From Okapia johnstoni (taxonomy: Eukaryota > Chordata > Mammalia > Artiodactyla > Giraffidae): a DNA stretch of 64,000 nt. The stretch covers positions 94,865,461 to 94,929,460 of the forward strand of contig CM044307.1 of the NCBI GenBank assembly GCA_024291935.2, read 5' to 3'. Below the pieces are notes generated by a model. It searched no databases, was not told the DNA's origin, and saw nothing but the letters and a program-made list of their open reading frames with translations. A program made the position numbers and the translations under genes. Positions 22,467 to 35,242 of the stretch are shown here, one piece after another; within the stretch, counting starts at the first letter, position 1; every line of letters starts with the position of its first letter.

Positions 22467-24604
22467 TTGTTGTTTAGTCACTAATCCTGACTCTTTGTGA
22501 CCCCATGAACTGCAGCATACCAAGCTTCCCTGTCCTTTACCCTCTCTAGCTCATGTCTTTTTAGCCAGTGATGCCATTCAACCATCTCATCCACTGTTGA
22601 TCAAGTCTCTTCCTGCCTTCAATCTTTCCCAGCATCAGGGTCTTTTCCAGTGACTAACCTCTATCAGGTGGCCAAAATATTGGAGCTTCAGCTTCAGCAT
22701 CAGTCTTTCCAATGAATATTCAGTGTTGATTTCTTTTAGGATTGAGAGATTTGATCTTCTTGCTGCTCAGGGACTATCAAGAGTCTTCTCCAGTATCACA
22801 GTTTGAAAGCAGCAGTTCCTTGGCTCTCAATCCACTTTATGGGCCAACTCTCACATGTGTACATGACTACTGCAAAAACAATAGTTTTGGCTATACAGAC
22901 GTTTGTCGGCAAAGTGATATCTCTGCTTTCTAATATGCTGTCTAGGTTTCTCATATCTTTTCTTCCAAGAGGCAAGCCATCTTTTAATTTCATGGCTTCA
23001 GTCACTGCCTGCGGTACTTTTGGAGCCCAAGAAAATAAAGTCTCTCACTGTTTCCATTGTTTCCCCATTTATTTGCCATGAAGTGATGGGACTAGATGCT
23101 ACGGTCTTACTCTTTTGAATGTTGAGTTTTAAGCCGGCTTTCTCGCTCTCTTCTTTCACATTCATCAAGAGTCTCTTTAGTTCCTCTTCGCTTTATGCCA
23201 TTAAGATGTTGTCATCTGCATATCCGAGGTTATTGATATTTCTCCTGGCAATCTTGATTCCAGCTTGAGCTTCATCCAGCCCAGCATTTCTCATGATGTA
23301 CTCTGAATATAAATTAAATAAGCAGGATGATGATATACAGCCTTGACATACTCCTTTCCCAATTTGGAACCAGTCTGTTGTTCCATGTCCAGTTCTAACT
23401 ATCGCTTCTTGACCGGCACAGGTTTCTCAGGAGGCAGGTAGGGTGGTCTGGTATTCTCATCTCTTGAAGAATTTTCCACAGTTTATTGTGATTCACAGAG
23501 TCAAAGGCTTCAGCATAGTTAATGAAGCAGAAGTAGATTATTTCTTGAAATTCTCTTGCTTTGTCTATGATCCAAAGGATGTTGGCAATTTAATTTCTGG
23601 TTTCTCTGCCTTTTCTAGGTCCAGCTTATACAGCTGGAAGTTCTCAGTTCATGTACTGCTGAAACCTAGCTTGAAGGATTTAGATCACAACCTTGCTAGC
23701 ATGTGAGATGAGTGCAATTGTGTGGTAGTCTGAACATTCTTTGGCATTTCTGTTCTTTGGGATTGGAATGAAAACGGACCTTTTCCAGTCCTGTGGCCAC
23801 TGCATTGTTTTCCAAATTTGCTGACATACTGAGTTATCAGCATCACCTTCTAGGATTATAAATAGCTCAGCTGGAATTTCATCCTCCACTAGCTTTGTTC
23901 ATAGTGATGCTTCCTAAGGCCCACTTACCTTCACATTCCAGGATGTTTGGCTCTAGGTGAGTGATCACACTGTGGTGGTTATCTGGGTCATTAAGACCTT
24001 TTTTGTACTGTTCTTCTCTGTATTCTTGCCACCTCTTCTTCAAGTCTTCTGCTTCTGTTAGATCCAAACCATTTCTGTCCTTTATTGTGCCCATCTTTGC
24101 ATGGAATGTTCCCTTGGTATCTCTAATTTCCTTATAGAGATCACCAGTCCTTCCCATTCTGTTATTTTCCTCTAATTCTTTGCATTGTTCACTTAAGAAG
24201 TCTTTATTATCTCTCCTTGCTATTCTTTGGAACTGTGCATTCAAATGGTATATCTTTCTTTTTCTCCTTTACCTTTCACTTCTCAGCCTCCTCAGACAAC
24301 CATTTGCCTTTTTGCATTTCCTTTTCTTGGGGATGGTTTTGACCACCGCCTCCTGTACAAGGTTAGGAATCTCCATCACTAGTTCTTCAGGCACTCTGTC
24401 TATCAGATCTAATTCCTTGATTCTATTTGTCACTTCCTCCGTCTAATCATAAGAGATTTGATTTAGGTCATATTTGAATGGCCTAGTGGTTTTCCCTACT
24501 TTCTTTAAGTCTGAATTTTGCAATAAGGGGTTCATGATCTGAGCCACAATCAGCTCCTGCTCTTGTTTTTGTTGACTGTATAGGACTTCTCCATCTTTGG
24601 CTGC
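22467..24604 (-). mobile_element. BovB LINE, copy B, 5'-truncated
   Basis: The BovB 3' terminus is at the left (gtttagtcactaatcctgac) and the element runs leftward from 24604, where similarity to other copies stops at 'ctttggctgcaa'. About 2.1 kb is present, lacking the first part of the endonuclease. It faces copy A in inverted orientation about 2.2 kb away. Confidence 0.92.
22490..24604 (-). pseudogene. BovB copy B reverse transcriptase, broken
   Basis: Read on the minus strand, remnants include GADCGSDHEPL (end of the endonuclease), NAQFQRIARRDNKDFLSEQC and VITHLEPNILECEGKWALGS in the 23879-24244 frame, and the start of the RT palm (MEDEIPAELF, QDWKRSVFIPIP) at 23680-23889. The YADD box survives (complement of gtcatctgcata near 23212-23223) but is followed by an in-frame stop. 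Frames shift repeatedly, for example near 23880, 24250 and 24445. The truncated 5' end means it could never have made the full protein. Confidence 0.85.
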
Positions 24605-24694
24605 AATAACGGGAGATAAGTTTCCCAAAATATAAGTAGAGTAACTTAATGTCACCAAATAATTGCAAGAAATCTTGTTTATGGGGAAGTTATT

Positions 24695-24945
24695 TTTTTC
24701 TGTAAAATTTTTAGTTGGAGTATAATTGTTTTACAATGTTGTGTTGGTTTCAGCTGCACAATGAAGTGAATAATCTGTATACATATATCCGCTGCCTCTT
24801 AAGACCCCCTCCAACCTTATCCCACTCAACTAAGTCATCTCAGAGCACTGAGTTAAGCTTCCTATGCTATACAGCACATTCCCTCTCTCTATTTTACACA
24901 TGACAGCGTATATATACCTCAATGATAATATCCCAATTTTTCCAA
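24695..24945 (-). mobile_element. L1 3' UTR fragment
   Basis: On + it reads 'acaatgttgtgttggtttcagctg', then a pyrimidine-rich block, 'ctatgctatacagca' and 'ctattttacacatgacagcgtatata'. In reverse this is the typical end of an artiodactyl L1 3' UTR. Heavily 5'-truncated and diverged. Confidence 0.75.
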
Positions 24946-25854
24946 CCAATACAAAATTGATTGCAATAGCAAAATAAGACTATTTTTCTAATTAATAATC
25001 TTGAAGTAAAATTAATTTGATAATATGTCCCCTGGGCAGAAAAATAGCATATGTTTAAACAATTCCTTCTGTGTACACACATTTTTAGGACAGGGGACAC
25101 TCATTTAATTTTATTGTTTCACCTCAAACATGTGAATAAATAAAACAGATTTATTTTATCAGTTTAAATCAGAGATTTGATACTAAAATGGCAGCATAGA
25201 CCAGGTAGGATTCAGGTGATGTGGGATGGTACTGTGGATCTTCTAGGCCCTTTCTGAAGAATGAAGCCACCACTCAGCAACAACTGGGACTTAATTAGAA
25301 GATACAAAAATAGGTTCTTGGATCTTCACTCTTTCCTTACACTCTGTATTTAATTCATCAGAAAATCTCTTTTTTTCCCTTCTCTCTTTAAAATTTATCT
25401 AGAATTGGAACTCTTATCAATCAGTAAAATCTTGGCCAAGTAATTATCTTTTATCTTATTGCAATGTCATTCTTAACAGATATTTCTGTCTTTCCAGCTA
25501 ACCACACAAACACACAAAAGCAGTCTCTTCTTTATTTTTTAGGTCAAGTGATGCTTCCTCTCTATCATGACTCCATGGTTATGGTAAAACGTAAAGCCTG
25601 CACAAAGGCCCATGAAGTCCCACATGTCCTTATCTCCTTTTACCTCTCTGATCTTGGGAACTACTTGTCTAGTTTCCTTACACCTCTTCAGTCACAGTGA
25701 TATAGTTGCTATTACTGGAGCACATCAGGCACACTCCAACCTCAAGGTGTTTGATTCTCTTGTTCCCTTTGTTTGGGAAGCTATTTTTATTCCTCTTATA
25801 CAACATCGTCCCCTCTTAATCTGGTAAAAATCCAACTGGTGTGACACTAACTGT
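24946..25854. other. AT-rich spacer, no gene seen
   Basis: No repeat family or coding motif recognised. The 78- and 71-codon frames at 25464-25827 have no recognisable features. Confidence 0.55.
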
Positions 25855-26030
25855 GCATCAGTCAGTTGCTCAGTCATGTCTGACTCTTTGCAACCCCATG
25901 GACTGCAGCACGCCAGGCTCCCCTGTCCCTCACCAACTCCTAGAGCCTGCTCACACTCATGTCCATAGAGTCGGTGATGCCATCCAACCATCTCATCCTC
26001 TGTTGTCCCCTTCTCCTTCTGTCTTCATAT
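25855..26030 (-). mobile_element. BovB 3'-end fragment
   Basis: It begins with the BovB terminus (cagttgctcagtcatgtctg on +), continues through 'ctccccagag'-like and 'gtcggtgatgccatccaacc' blocks shared with copies B, E and F, and stops near 26030. Only the last 175 bp or so of the element inserted. Confidence 0.88.
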
Positions 26031-26169
26031 CAGAATACAGTTCTAATGCTATTCACCTGGAGTCAACATCAGAACCCACAAGTTAAGAGTTCATTTCTCC
26101 ATAAGACCATTCTTATTTCAGATGTCAGCTATGCTTCAGGGGTCCCTAGGCCATGTGCACCTCTGGCTA

Positions 26170-26690
26170 TAAATTCAAGACTTTCTCTAGCTCCCTAAGA
26201 TTCAATAATTAGAGTGACTCACAGAACATAGAAAACCATTACATATAGGGTGAGGTCTGGGAAGGTCCTGAATGCACAGCTTCTAATGCCCTTTCTCCAT
26301 GGCCTCTGGGTTCTGCATCATCTCTCTATTATTATACCCATTTGTTCACAACCAGGAAGCTCTACTGAACCTTAGTGTCCATAGTTTTTATTAGAGCTTC
26401 ATTTTGTAGACATGACTGATGAAATCATCAGACGTGTGAGTGAACTCAATTTCAGGCCTCCCTCCTCTCTCCATAGTTTATGTAGGATTTTCTTCTTTTT
26501 TTAATTAGCCTTATTTGTTTTGACTTATGACTGAATAGAGGAAGCCTAAAGTTTATGCTGGTTTGATAGAGGACAGAAAGCAGACATCATCTGTGGTCTT
26601 ATCTCCCTAAATGAGCCACGTATGGGAATTCTGTCTTTTTATCTCAAATCAGGTAAACTATCAAGGGCTACCCCAGATCCTACATATACA
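26170..26690 (+). mobile_element. Possible old ERV-type LTR remnant
   Basis: Phrases such as 'agagtgactcacagaac', 'aggaagctctactgaacc', 'ttttattagagcttcatttt', 'gacatgactgatgaaatcat' and 'tgaactcaatttcaggcctcc' appear in the order I remember from an old mammalian ERV LTR family. I cannot name the family with confidence or set the ends. No coding remnant is attached. Confidence 0.4.
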
Positions 26691-27567
26691 ATTTTGTCAT
26701 TTCAAAAACTGAAGCACTTAGCCTTGCACATAGTGGTAACTCAAAAAATTTTACTGAATGAATTTTAAAAATGTGGGGTAGTCTCACATCCCAATCCATA
26801 AAGATATCCAGTAGCCCATCATAAGCCACCTCATAAATATAACAGACACACTCCAATCAGGCAGAAAATTCCAGGGGATTTAGAAGTTCTATGTCAGAAA
26901 TCTGAATCAAAGACTGGAAACTTTTCATTATACTACACTTCACATCCTCTAAGTCTTTCCTCAAATGTCACATTCCTAGAAAGGTCCTTCCTGATCATCA
27001 GTAACATAGAGTTTGACTTCATTTTTTCATGCTTGAACATTGACTTCTTTTAACTTTCACTTTTGTTCCTCCTTTGCTCCACGTTTGGACAGAGTAACAA
27101 GAATGCCCACGTTTGTCTCCTTTTCTGGTCCTGTGGGAAATTTAAATCTTACAAATCTCCAGCTTGCACAGGGGAAAATAGCCCCAGTTCTGCCCTCCAG
27201 CATTTTGAAAGTCCTAACCTAGATCCTCTTCCTTCATAAAGGCAGCCCAAGCCTTCTTCTGCTCACTCTTCTCTCCTCTGAGAGTTTCTTTGTGATGATA
27301 CAGTTTCTCTCAAATTATCTGGGGGTGTGGAATGTCAGAAGCCTTGATATCTGGACCATATTTTGGGTGGGGTTCCATCTTGCTTCTCTCTGTATGTGTA
27401 CATATAAAGTTACTTAACCTCAAAATATTTCCTTAACTAAAACCACATCTTCCTGTCGCTCCACAGTGATTCTTAGTGACATTATTTAATTTATTTTTGA
27501 TTATAAATTTACCAACAGCTGATATTATAAGGGTTATTTTCTTCATTTACTATGCATCACTTCCTCT
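26691..27567. other. Spacer, no gene seen
   Basis: No recognisable coding or repeat content. The 60-codon frame at 27040-27222 resembles nothing I know. Confidence 0.5.
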
Positions 27568-27768
27568 CTGATGATGAGAAAGATTGAGGGCAGGAAGAGA
27601 AGGGGACAACAGAAAATGAAATGGTTGGATGGCATCACCCACTCAACGGACATGAGTTTGAGCAAACTGCAGGAGACAGTGAAAGAGAGGGAAGCCTGGC
27701 AAATTGCAGTCCATGGAGTCACAAAGAGTCGGACATATGTAGAGACTAAATAACAACAACAACACCTT
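27568..27768 (+). mobile_element. BovB 3'-end fragment
   Basis: It matches the terminal 200 bp of BovB: 'gaaagattgagggcaggaag', 'atggttggatggcatcac', 'gcagtccatggagtcacaaa', ending in (aac)n at 27752-27765. The BovB-derived open frame MMRKIEGRKRRG runs through it but is only the last C-terminal codons of the element. Confidence 0.9.
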
Positions 27769-28179
27769 CTAGAATATAAGCTTCATTAGAGCAAAGATCT
27801 ATTACTCTGATTGCACGATATGAAATAGTATTATATAAATATATTTATGAATATAAATATTTATTCCAGTAAAGCATTTAAACTTTACATTTATAGTTTG
27901 TCAGCTGATGTAGCATAATTTTATTTTGAAATAAATTATTTTTTCATTAAGAGACTTAATACCTTGATTATTTAACTTACTCTTCTCTGGGGTCAGCAGT
28001 TGTCTGGACTCAGGTGGCTGGTTCTAATCTCAGTCAGGTTAACTTATGAGTTTAGTAAGCTGCCAGTCAGCCAGAAAGTTCTTCTGAGGATTGGCTCTCA
28101 GTTGATTGGGGCAATGGGGGCAATTAATTCTGACACTTTTCATTCAAGAGGAGCTTGCTCACATGGTAAACGAGTAAGC
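27769..28179. other. AT-rich spacer, no gene seen
   Basis: Nothing recognisable. Confidence 0.55.
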
Positions 28180-28281
28180 AAGTGTTAGTTGCTCTGTCAT
28201 ATCTGACTCTTTTGCGACCCCACCAGGCTTCTCTGTACATGATTCTCCAGGCAAGAATACTGGAGTAGATAGCCATTCCCT
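28180..28281 (-). mobile_element. Bov-tA SINE fragment
   Basis: The 3' half of a Bov-tA in minus orientation: gttagttgctctgtcatatc, then 'ccaccaggcttctctg' and 'ccaggcaagaatactggag'. About 20 bases (the 'catggactgtagcctg' part) are deleted internally and the tRNA-like head is missing. Confidence 0.8.
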
Positions 28282-31117
28282 TATGGTATCTCCATAAAAT
28301 CCCAAGAACAAAAATAGAAGTGTTCAAACCTAACATGATGCTATTTATGTGCATTCTACTGTTAAAGTCAGCCTCAAGTTAAGCCTAGATTTAAAGGGTG
28401 AAGAAATTCCCCCATTTCTTGATGAGAAGAGATGAAAATACACACTGCCAGGGGCATATATTTAAGGAGGGCAAACATCTTTCACAATAAACCACAGATC
28501 TATTTGCTCATTTTTTCCATGGAGGAAATCTAAAAATTCCTCCCTCCCTGTTATCTAACAAAACCAGCAAGTACATTTTGAACACTTATTAAGTCAGCAA
28601 ACTGTAAGCAAAAATTTTTATCAGTATACTTTACCACTGATCTCTTCTTCCCGTATTTCAAGAAAATAAAAATATTCTCTCTACAACATGTGAGTTTTCA
28701 TGGTTATGCCTCTATTCTTCAGCCACTACCTGAAATATCTTTTATCCTCCACACTAAATCACTAATGTAGGTTAAATGCAAACTTATTTAATTATCATTT
28801 GAAAAGGTCTCTATGCATTATGCTTTTTTTTCTCTCAATCATCTCTGTTTGTTAAATTATAACTGCTAAATATGTATCTTAAATTTTTTTTCTTGCTTTT
28901 TTCTTATGTGTTAAGTCATCTGGGTTAGTTGTGAAGATTCTTGTTTCTTTTGCAAATCCCCAAAGCTTCCATGTTAGCGCTTCACAGATGATGATGAGAA
29001 TGATGTCAATAATGGCTGGAGGTCAGAATTTTGAGCTTGACAGAGCACTTGCATCTCATCCAAGGAAAGCACAAGTTCAATTCTCCTTGGTGTTTGATGT
29101 TATTGAAAAAGGTGCAGGTGGAAGATGTCAATTAGGAGGTGAGATACCAAGGAAAATTTGGAGAACAAGAACAAATATGCAATTAAATTTAACTAGAGGT
29201 GATAAGGGACTATTTGCAATACTGATTAGACTATTTGGTAACTGAGACAATTACTTTTGGTTTAAGAATGTCAGTTTTATTAAAATGTGAGAAAACAGAA
29301 TAAATTATGTATAATGTGTACTGTGAAAAGAGAAATGATAGATAACTTGTCTGTCACAGTTGTGAGTCAAAGGAAAAAAAATATGAGAATAAAAGGATAA
29401 AATTAGTATAAAAGATATTACCGGAGTGACCAATGTTATTAAATTAAAAAAGAGACATTAGCTAAGCAATATGTTAAGTGTAAGTTATAATCAAGATAAG
29501 TTTGAAATGAAAGAGAGTAAGAAATTTCTCAGATGACAGGTAGTGAATGGTTCTGTTAGATTTGATTATGGCTGCAGTCCCTTAGAAATGAAAAGAATAG
29601 GTAAGAATGAGTAGGCAGACATATGTTAAAGTAAATTTTTCACTTACTTTACTTTCCCCTTCTAAATCCTGTGTCTTTTTTTTCTTTTTCCTTTTGGTAA
29701 CAACATACTCAAACTGCTTTTTAGGTATCTTGAAATTTCTTGTTGGATTTTGTTTGACTTGATCACATAAAGGTAGTAGTACAAAGAAAGAAATATGAAG
29801 TTATGACACAGAAATTCAAAAGAGTCTCTTGAATTCTATTTTATAAAATACTATATTCTTTCTATTAAACTGGCAGGTAGCTTCAAAAATATTTTGTATG
29901 CTCAAGAAAATATTTCCTCTGCATCTTTCAGTGTATGAAGGCAACATGAAAGGAAGAGAAGTGTGATTCTTAGAGATTCCCAAAAGATTACTTAGAATGT
30001 TTTGACTATGACACAGTGCACAGTGATGCCCTGTTATCCTTTCAAGATAAATAGTAAACACACTAGTCTCTCTTGTGTTGATTAAATTTTACACTTCCCT
30101 GGTCTCCAGAATGCTATATATCTAAAACACCTTCCACCTATGTGAAATAAATGCTTGACTCATTTCCCTCTTAGAAACTAAAGGAAATAACAGAATAAGA
30201 CACTGAGTGGAACTTATTTCTAGGAAATAGGCTAGTGGAACCTCATGCCATAAAAATATGGGCTTACAAAAATAAAGTGTAAACTTATTCTGTAGTCACA
30301 GACAGGTGAGACTAGAGTTATATACATTACGTATTTATAGTGCTGTGATAGATGGAACAAACGCATGTATACTGAGTGAATAGTAATAGTCGGGTGCAGT
30401 GGCTTTTTTATATATCCATTTAATAATCTCAATGTTTCTACAATAACATCATTAGTCTTTGTATTTTACATAGAAAAAAAAAGATATTTTTCAGGTCATA
30501 ATGCTAATACATGATGAGGCCAGTAGTTGAATCATGAATTATCTAATCCCAAAGTCAATGCTCCTTCCTATTAGTTTCGTGTTTCATTCAAAATATGCAA
30601 TAAGTCCATAAGAGAGGTAATAAAAATGTGCTAAATTGTGCAGAGAAACAGAAATTATTAACTTTGGGATTATGGAATCGTCTTGGAGGAAGAATGTTAA
30701 AATTTAACATAGGTCAAACCAATTGGCCTGAGAATGTCATTCCAGACAGAAAAGAGCATTCACAAAGGCAGAGAAATTGCTTATTTGAGACTCATGAGAC
30801 TAGATCCATCACTACAGCTGATTGCCAAGGTATGTCAGAAGGTATCAATAAAGACAACACTGGGGGCATACAATAAAGACTAGAAACTTAAAGTTTGTAC
30901 AACAATAGACTTTTTCCTAGAGTAAAAGTAATATAATAATAAATTGGTTGAGTAACCAAATAGATAAATTTGTATGTCAATAATACAGTATTTTAGTCTT
31001 GACATTTTTCTATTAAATGGCCTCTCCTAGAGTCTTTCATGAGATTACTTATTAAAAAAAGAATTTCCTTTAAAATGATTCATTAACATGACAAATGTAG
31101 TGGCTTATGTTTTATCA
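28282..31117. other. Long AT-rich spacer, no gene seen
   Basis: About 2.8 kb with no recognised repeat. The longest frame, 104 codons at 28931-29245 (+), contains AGGRCQLGGEIPRK but matches no family I know. It has no acceptor- or promoter-like context that I could defend. Confidence 0.5.
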
Positions 31118-33090
31118 CAATGAATAGATTCAAGGGATTAGATCTTGTAGACAGAGGGCCTGAAGAACTATGGATGGAGGTTCGTAACACTGTAGAGGAG
31201 GCAATGACCAAAATCATCCCAAAGACAAAAAAATGCAAGAAAGCAGAGTGATTATCTGAGGAGGCGTTACAAATATCTAAGAAAAGAAGAGAAGCAAAAG
31301 ACAAGGAGAAAGAGAAAGATAAATCCAACTGAATGTAGAATTCCAGAGAATAGCAAGGAGAGATAAGAGGCCCTTCTTAAGTGGACAATGTGAAAAAATA
31401 GAGGAAAACAGTAGAATCGGTAAGACTAGAGATCTCTTCAAGAAAATTGGAGATATCAAGGGAATATTTCACCCAAGGATGGGCACAGCAAAGGACAGGA
31501 ATGGTAAGGCCCTAACAGAAGCAGAAGATATTAAGAAGAGGTAGCAAGAAGGTCTTAGTGACTTGGATAAACACAATGGTGTCATCACTCACCTAGAGCC
31601 AGAGCCTGAAGTTTGAAATCAGCCTTAGGAAGCACTAATACAAACAAAGCTAGTGGAAGTGATAGAATTCCAGCTGAATATTTCAAATCCTAAGAGATGT
31701 TGCTGTTAAACTGCTGCACTTAATATGTCAGCAAATTTGGAAAACTCAACAGTTACTACAGGACTGGAAAATGTGAGTTTTCATTTCAATCCCAAAGAAG
31801 GGCAATGTTGAAAAAATGTTCAAACTACCATAACATTGTGCTCATTTCACAAACTAGCAAGGTTATGCTGAAAATCTTTCAAGTTAGGCTTCAGCAGTAC
31901 ATGAACTGAGAAATTCCAGATGTTCAGCTGGGTTTCAAAGAGGCTGAGAAACCAGAGATCAAGTTGCCAACATTCTTTCGATCATGGGGAAAGCAAGGGT
32001 ATTCCAGAAAAACATCTACTTCTGCTTCATTGATTATATAAAGCCATTGACTGTGTGGATTACAACAAACTGTGGAAAATTCTTCAAGAGATAGGAGTAA
32101 CAGAGCTTACCTGTCTCCTGAGTAACCTGTATGCAGGCCAAGAAGCAACAGTTAGAATGGGACGTGGAACAACAGACTAGTTCAAAACTGGGAAAGGAAT
32201 ATGACAGGGCTATATATTATCACCCTGCTTGTTCAACTTCCATGCAGTGTACATCGTGAAAAATGCTTGGCTGGATGAATTCCAAGCTGGAATCAAGATT
32301 GCTGAGAGAAATATCCATCTCAGATACGCAGATAATACCACTCTAATGGAAGAAAGTGAAGACAAATTAAAGAGCCTCTTCATAAGGGTGAAAGTGGAGA
32401 GTGAAAAAATTGGTTAAAAGTCAGCATTAAAGAAAAACAAAACAAAACTAAGATCATGATATCTGATCCCATCACTTCATGGCAAATAGAAGGGGAAAAA
32501 GTGGAAACAGTGACAGATTTTATTTTATCGGGTTGTAAAATCACGGTGACAGTGACTGCAATCATGAAATTAAAAGATGTTTGCTACTTGAAAGGAAAAC
32601 TACGACAAACCTACACAGTGTATTAAAAAGCAGAGATATCACTTTGTTGACAAAGGTCTGTATAGTCAAAGCTATGGCATTTCCAGTAGTAATGTACAGT
32701 TGTGAGATTTGGATCACAAAGAAGGCTGAGCACTGAAGAATTGATGCTTTTAAACTGTGATGCTGGAGAAGATGCTTGAGAGTCCCTTGGACAGCAAGAA
32801 GACCAAACCAGTCAATCCTAAAGGAAATTAACCATATTTATTCATTGGAAGGACTGTTGATAAAGCTGAAGCTGCAATACTTTGGCCACCTGATGAGAAG
32901 AGCCAACTCATCGGAACTGATCTTGAGGCTGGGAAAGATTGAAGGCTAAACGAGAAGGGGTAGCAGAGGATAAGATGGTTAGATGGCATCACTAACTCAA
33001 TAGACATGAATTTTAGCAAACTCTGGGAGATTGTGGAGGACAGAGGAGCCTGGTGTGCTACAGTCCATGAGGTTGCAAAGAGTCAGACAT
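31118..33090 (+). pseudogene. BovB copy C reverse transcriptase, broken
   Basis: RT remnants are recognisable at the level of the nucleotide order: 'acagaagcagaagatattaa' (31516 on), a decayed FCFIDY motif near 32018-32045 with one base lost, and 'aatatgacagggctatatat' where other copies encode RQGCI. The box at 32325-32336 reads YADN, so the second catalytic Asp has become Asn. No frame longer than about 62 codons survives on the sense strand. Confidence 0.8.
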
Positions 33091-33110
33091 GACTTAGTGA
33101 CTGAACAATA
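31118..33110 (+). mobile_element. BovB LINE, copy C, 5'-truncated
   Basis: Similarity to the other copies begins at 'aatagattcaagggattaga', which is the junction of endonuclease and RT, and runs to the BovB terminus near 33110. About 2.0 kb. It is visibly more diverged than copies D-F, with many small deletions. Confidence 0.9.
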
Positions 33111-34332
33111 ATAATGACAATACTCTTTCCTGATATTTTTATTCAAATGATAATGTTTTCTATGATAAAGAGGTGTTTGATGCAACAGCTATTTAATTGA
33201 CAATTTTTGAATTCCGTCTTCATTTCTCTACTCATTAGCTATTCATTTTGAGTTTAAAAAATAAGACCCACCTGCATTCTCTCTCCCTCATGCCCAATAC
33301 CTATTTTACATTTCCTGATGTGCCCAATTTTGTATCTGAAGAGGCATGTGCTTGCTATCTGATGATGAACAACATGTCATCTTGTTCACGGAATAGGGGA
33401 CAGATCCTTTCCACTTTGCTTAGTGGTTCTCACCTAAATTACTCTTGAGAAAACACTCTTTGAAGATAGAGCCAGATGACTTTTCTCACATACTTGAGGA
33501 GCAGATTGGCAGTTTTAGTTTTGCTTCAATATTTGTTGAGTGTATATTTCCTACCTTCCTCACAGTTTACAATGCCAGCTAGATTTATGTCCAAAAATAC
33601 ACAGAGAAGATAAATTCTTAGCTCTTCCTTAGTAAGTCATTACACAGAAGTCTGGAAGGCAGAGTTCATGTACCAAGCAACTCCTCAGCACTGCAGAAAT
33701 ACATCACATTACTGGGGTTATTTGCTGTAATTGAAATGAGGTTAGAGAGTCCCTAGAAATCATCATGCCACACCAATTGATTTAGAAGGAAGTAATGAGA
33801 ATTATGAGAAATTTGAAATCACTTTAGAGAAAGCCTAAATCTTTGTTAACTGACTGTCCATAGACATTTGGACTTCAAGGACACTTCTGGTGAGCACTCA
33901 GAAATAATTGAGGAATACGTTACAAGAAACTTGAAAAAGAAGACCCTTGTTTTTTAGTGTCAGAAAACTGAGTGTAATGGTGTCCTGAGATCATGTGGAA
34001 ATCAGAATCTGTGAACAATGAACTTGGATATTTAGCTGGAGAGATTACAAAGCAAAGTATTTAAATTGAGTCCTAGTTTCTCCTTGCTGTTTATAGTAAA
34101 ATGCAAGAGGAATAATATAAACTAAAGAAAGAACTATTCAACTAAAAGAAGTAAGAATATGAAATTATGGAAAATTCTCAGCCTATCCAGAGGACAAGAG
34201 GTCTAAGTGTTCAGTTACACAAAAGATTCTTCAAAGAGATCAAGGATGTGACTTCCATATTCTCTTAGTAAAACCAGAATCCCATGTAAAGTTTAAGGTC
34301 TTTCTTTGTCTTTCAGTTGTCTCAACAGAGAT
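33111..34332. other. AT-rich spacer, no gene seen
   Basis: No recognisable gene or repeat. Confidence 0.55.
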
Positions 34333-34344
34333 CAAAACAGATAT

Positions 34345-34560
34345 GTGTGTGTGTGTGTGTTGGTCATTCAGTCATGTCTGATTCTTTGTAACCTCATGGA
34401 CTGTAGCCTATCCAGCTCCTCTGTCCATGGAATTCTCCAGGCAAGAATACTGGAGTGAGTAGCCATTCCATTCTCCATGGGATCTTCCCAAACCAGGGAT
34501 TGAACTTGGGTCTCCTGCACTCTAGGCAGATTCTTTACCATCTGAGCCACAAGGGAAGCC
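34345..34560 (-). mobile_element. Bov-tA SINE with TG-repeat tail and target-site duplication
   Basis: A complete minus-strand Bov-tA whose head ends at 34560 (ggcttcccttgtggctcaga in reverse). Its 3' tail has become a (TG)n run at 34345-34360. The flanks caaaacagatat (34333-34344) and caaaacagacat (34561-34572) agree at 11 of 12 bases, which places the microsatellite inside the insertion. Confidence 0.92.
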
Positions 34561-34572
34561 CAAAACAGACAT

Positions 34573-35242
34573 AGGATTAATCTTGAAAATAGACAAAGCC
34601 TATGCGTCTTGTAATGAACCTCTTGTAGCCTCCAAAATTCTACCAGCAGGAAAGAGGCTGATAGAAATACTCATCATTAAATATATGCTATCTTTCATAA
34701 GGAATAATGATTCCAAAGGTGGAGCCAAGCAACCAGAGGCCTGAGTGGAGAACAAAGGAAAAATTTTCCCAAGCCTTGAAACATAATGTATTTTACTTGC
34801 CTTCAGTTTAAAAAATGTTCTGGGCTGTGGACAACATTTTCTTATCCATTTTCCCACTTTTAATTAAAATAAGGATATCTGTGATTGTGTCTATGCATGT
34901 TCTACTACTCTACATTGGGAACAGACAACTTAACTTTGGTTTCATATGTTCATAAATGGAGAATTGTACCCCACTGTTATATTTAATAGATCATACTAAA
35001 AACTTTAGTCTCATGATGTAGATGACTTTATTAGATTATTTAGATGGTGAGATTTTGAATTTCTGAGCTGATGAGATTTAGGTGTAATTTGGGATTTGAG
35101 CTGATGCTATAATGGAAGTTGACCTTTAGGGACTTAAACATATTTAAAACGTATTTATTTAGGGAATGAACATATTTTGTATGGGGTTGGGGGGGGCATG
35201 AACCTTTGAGAGTCAGCAAATGGTTGGTGATAGCCAAAATGA
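34573..35242. other. AT-rich spacer, no gene seen
   Basis: No gene recognised. A short G-run (gggttgggggggg) lies near 35184-35197. Confidence 0.5.

Noticed and set aside
28931..29245. A 104-codon + frame with some non-repetitive composition.
   Set aside because: No known motif, no convincing splice or promoter context and only moderate length. I keep it as unexplained spacer.
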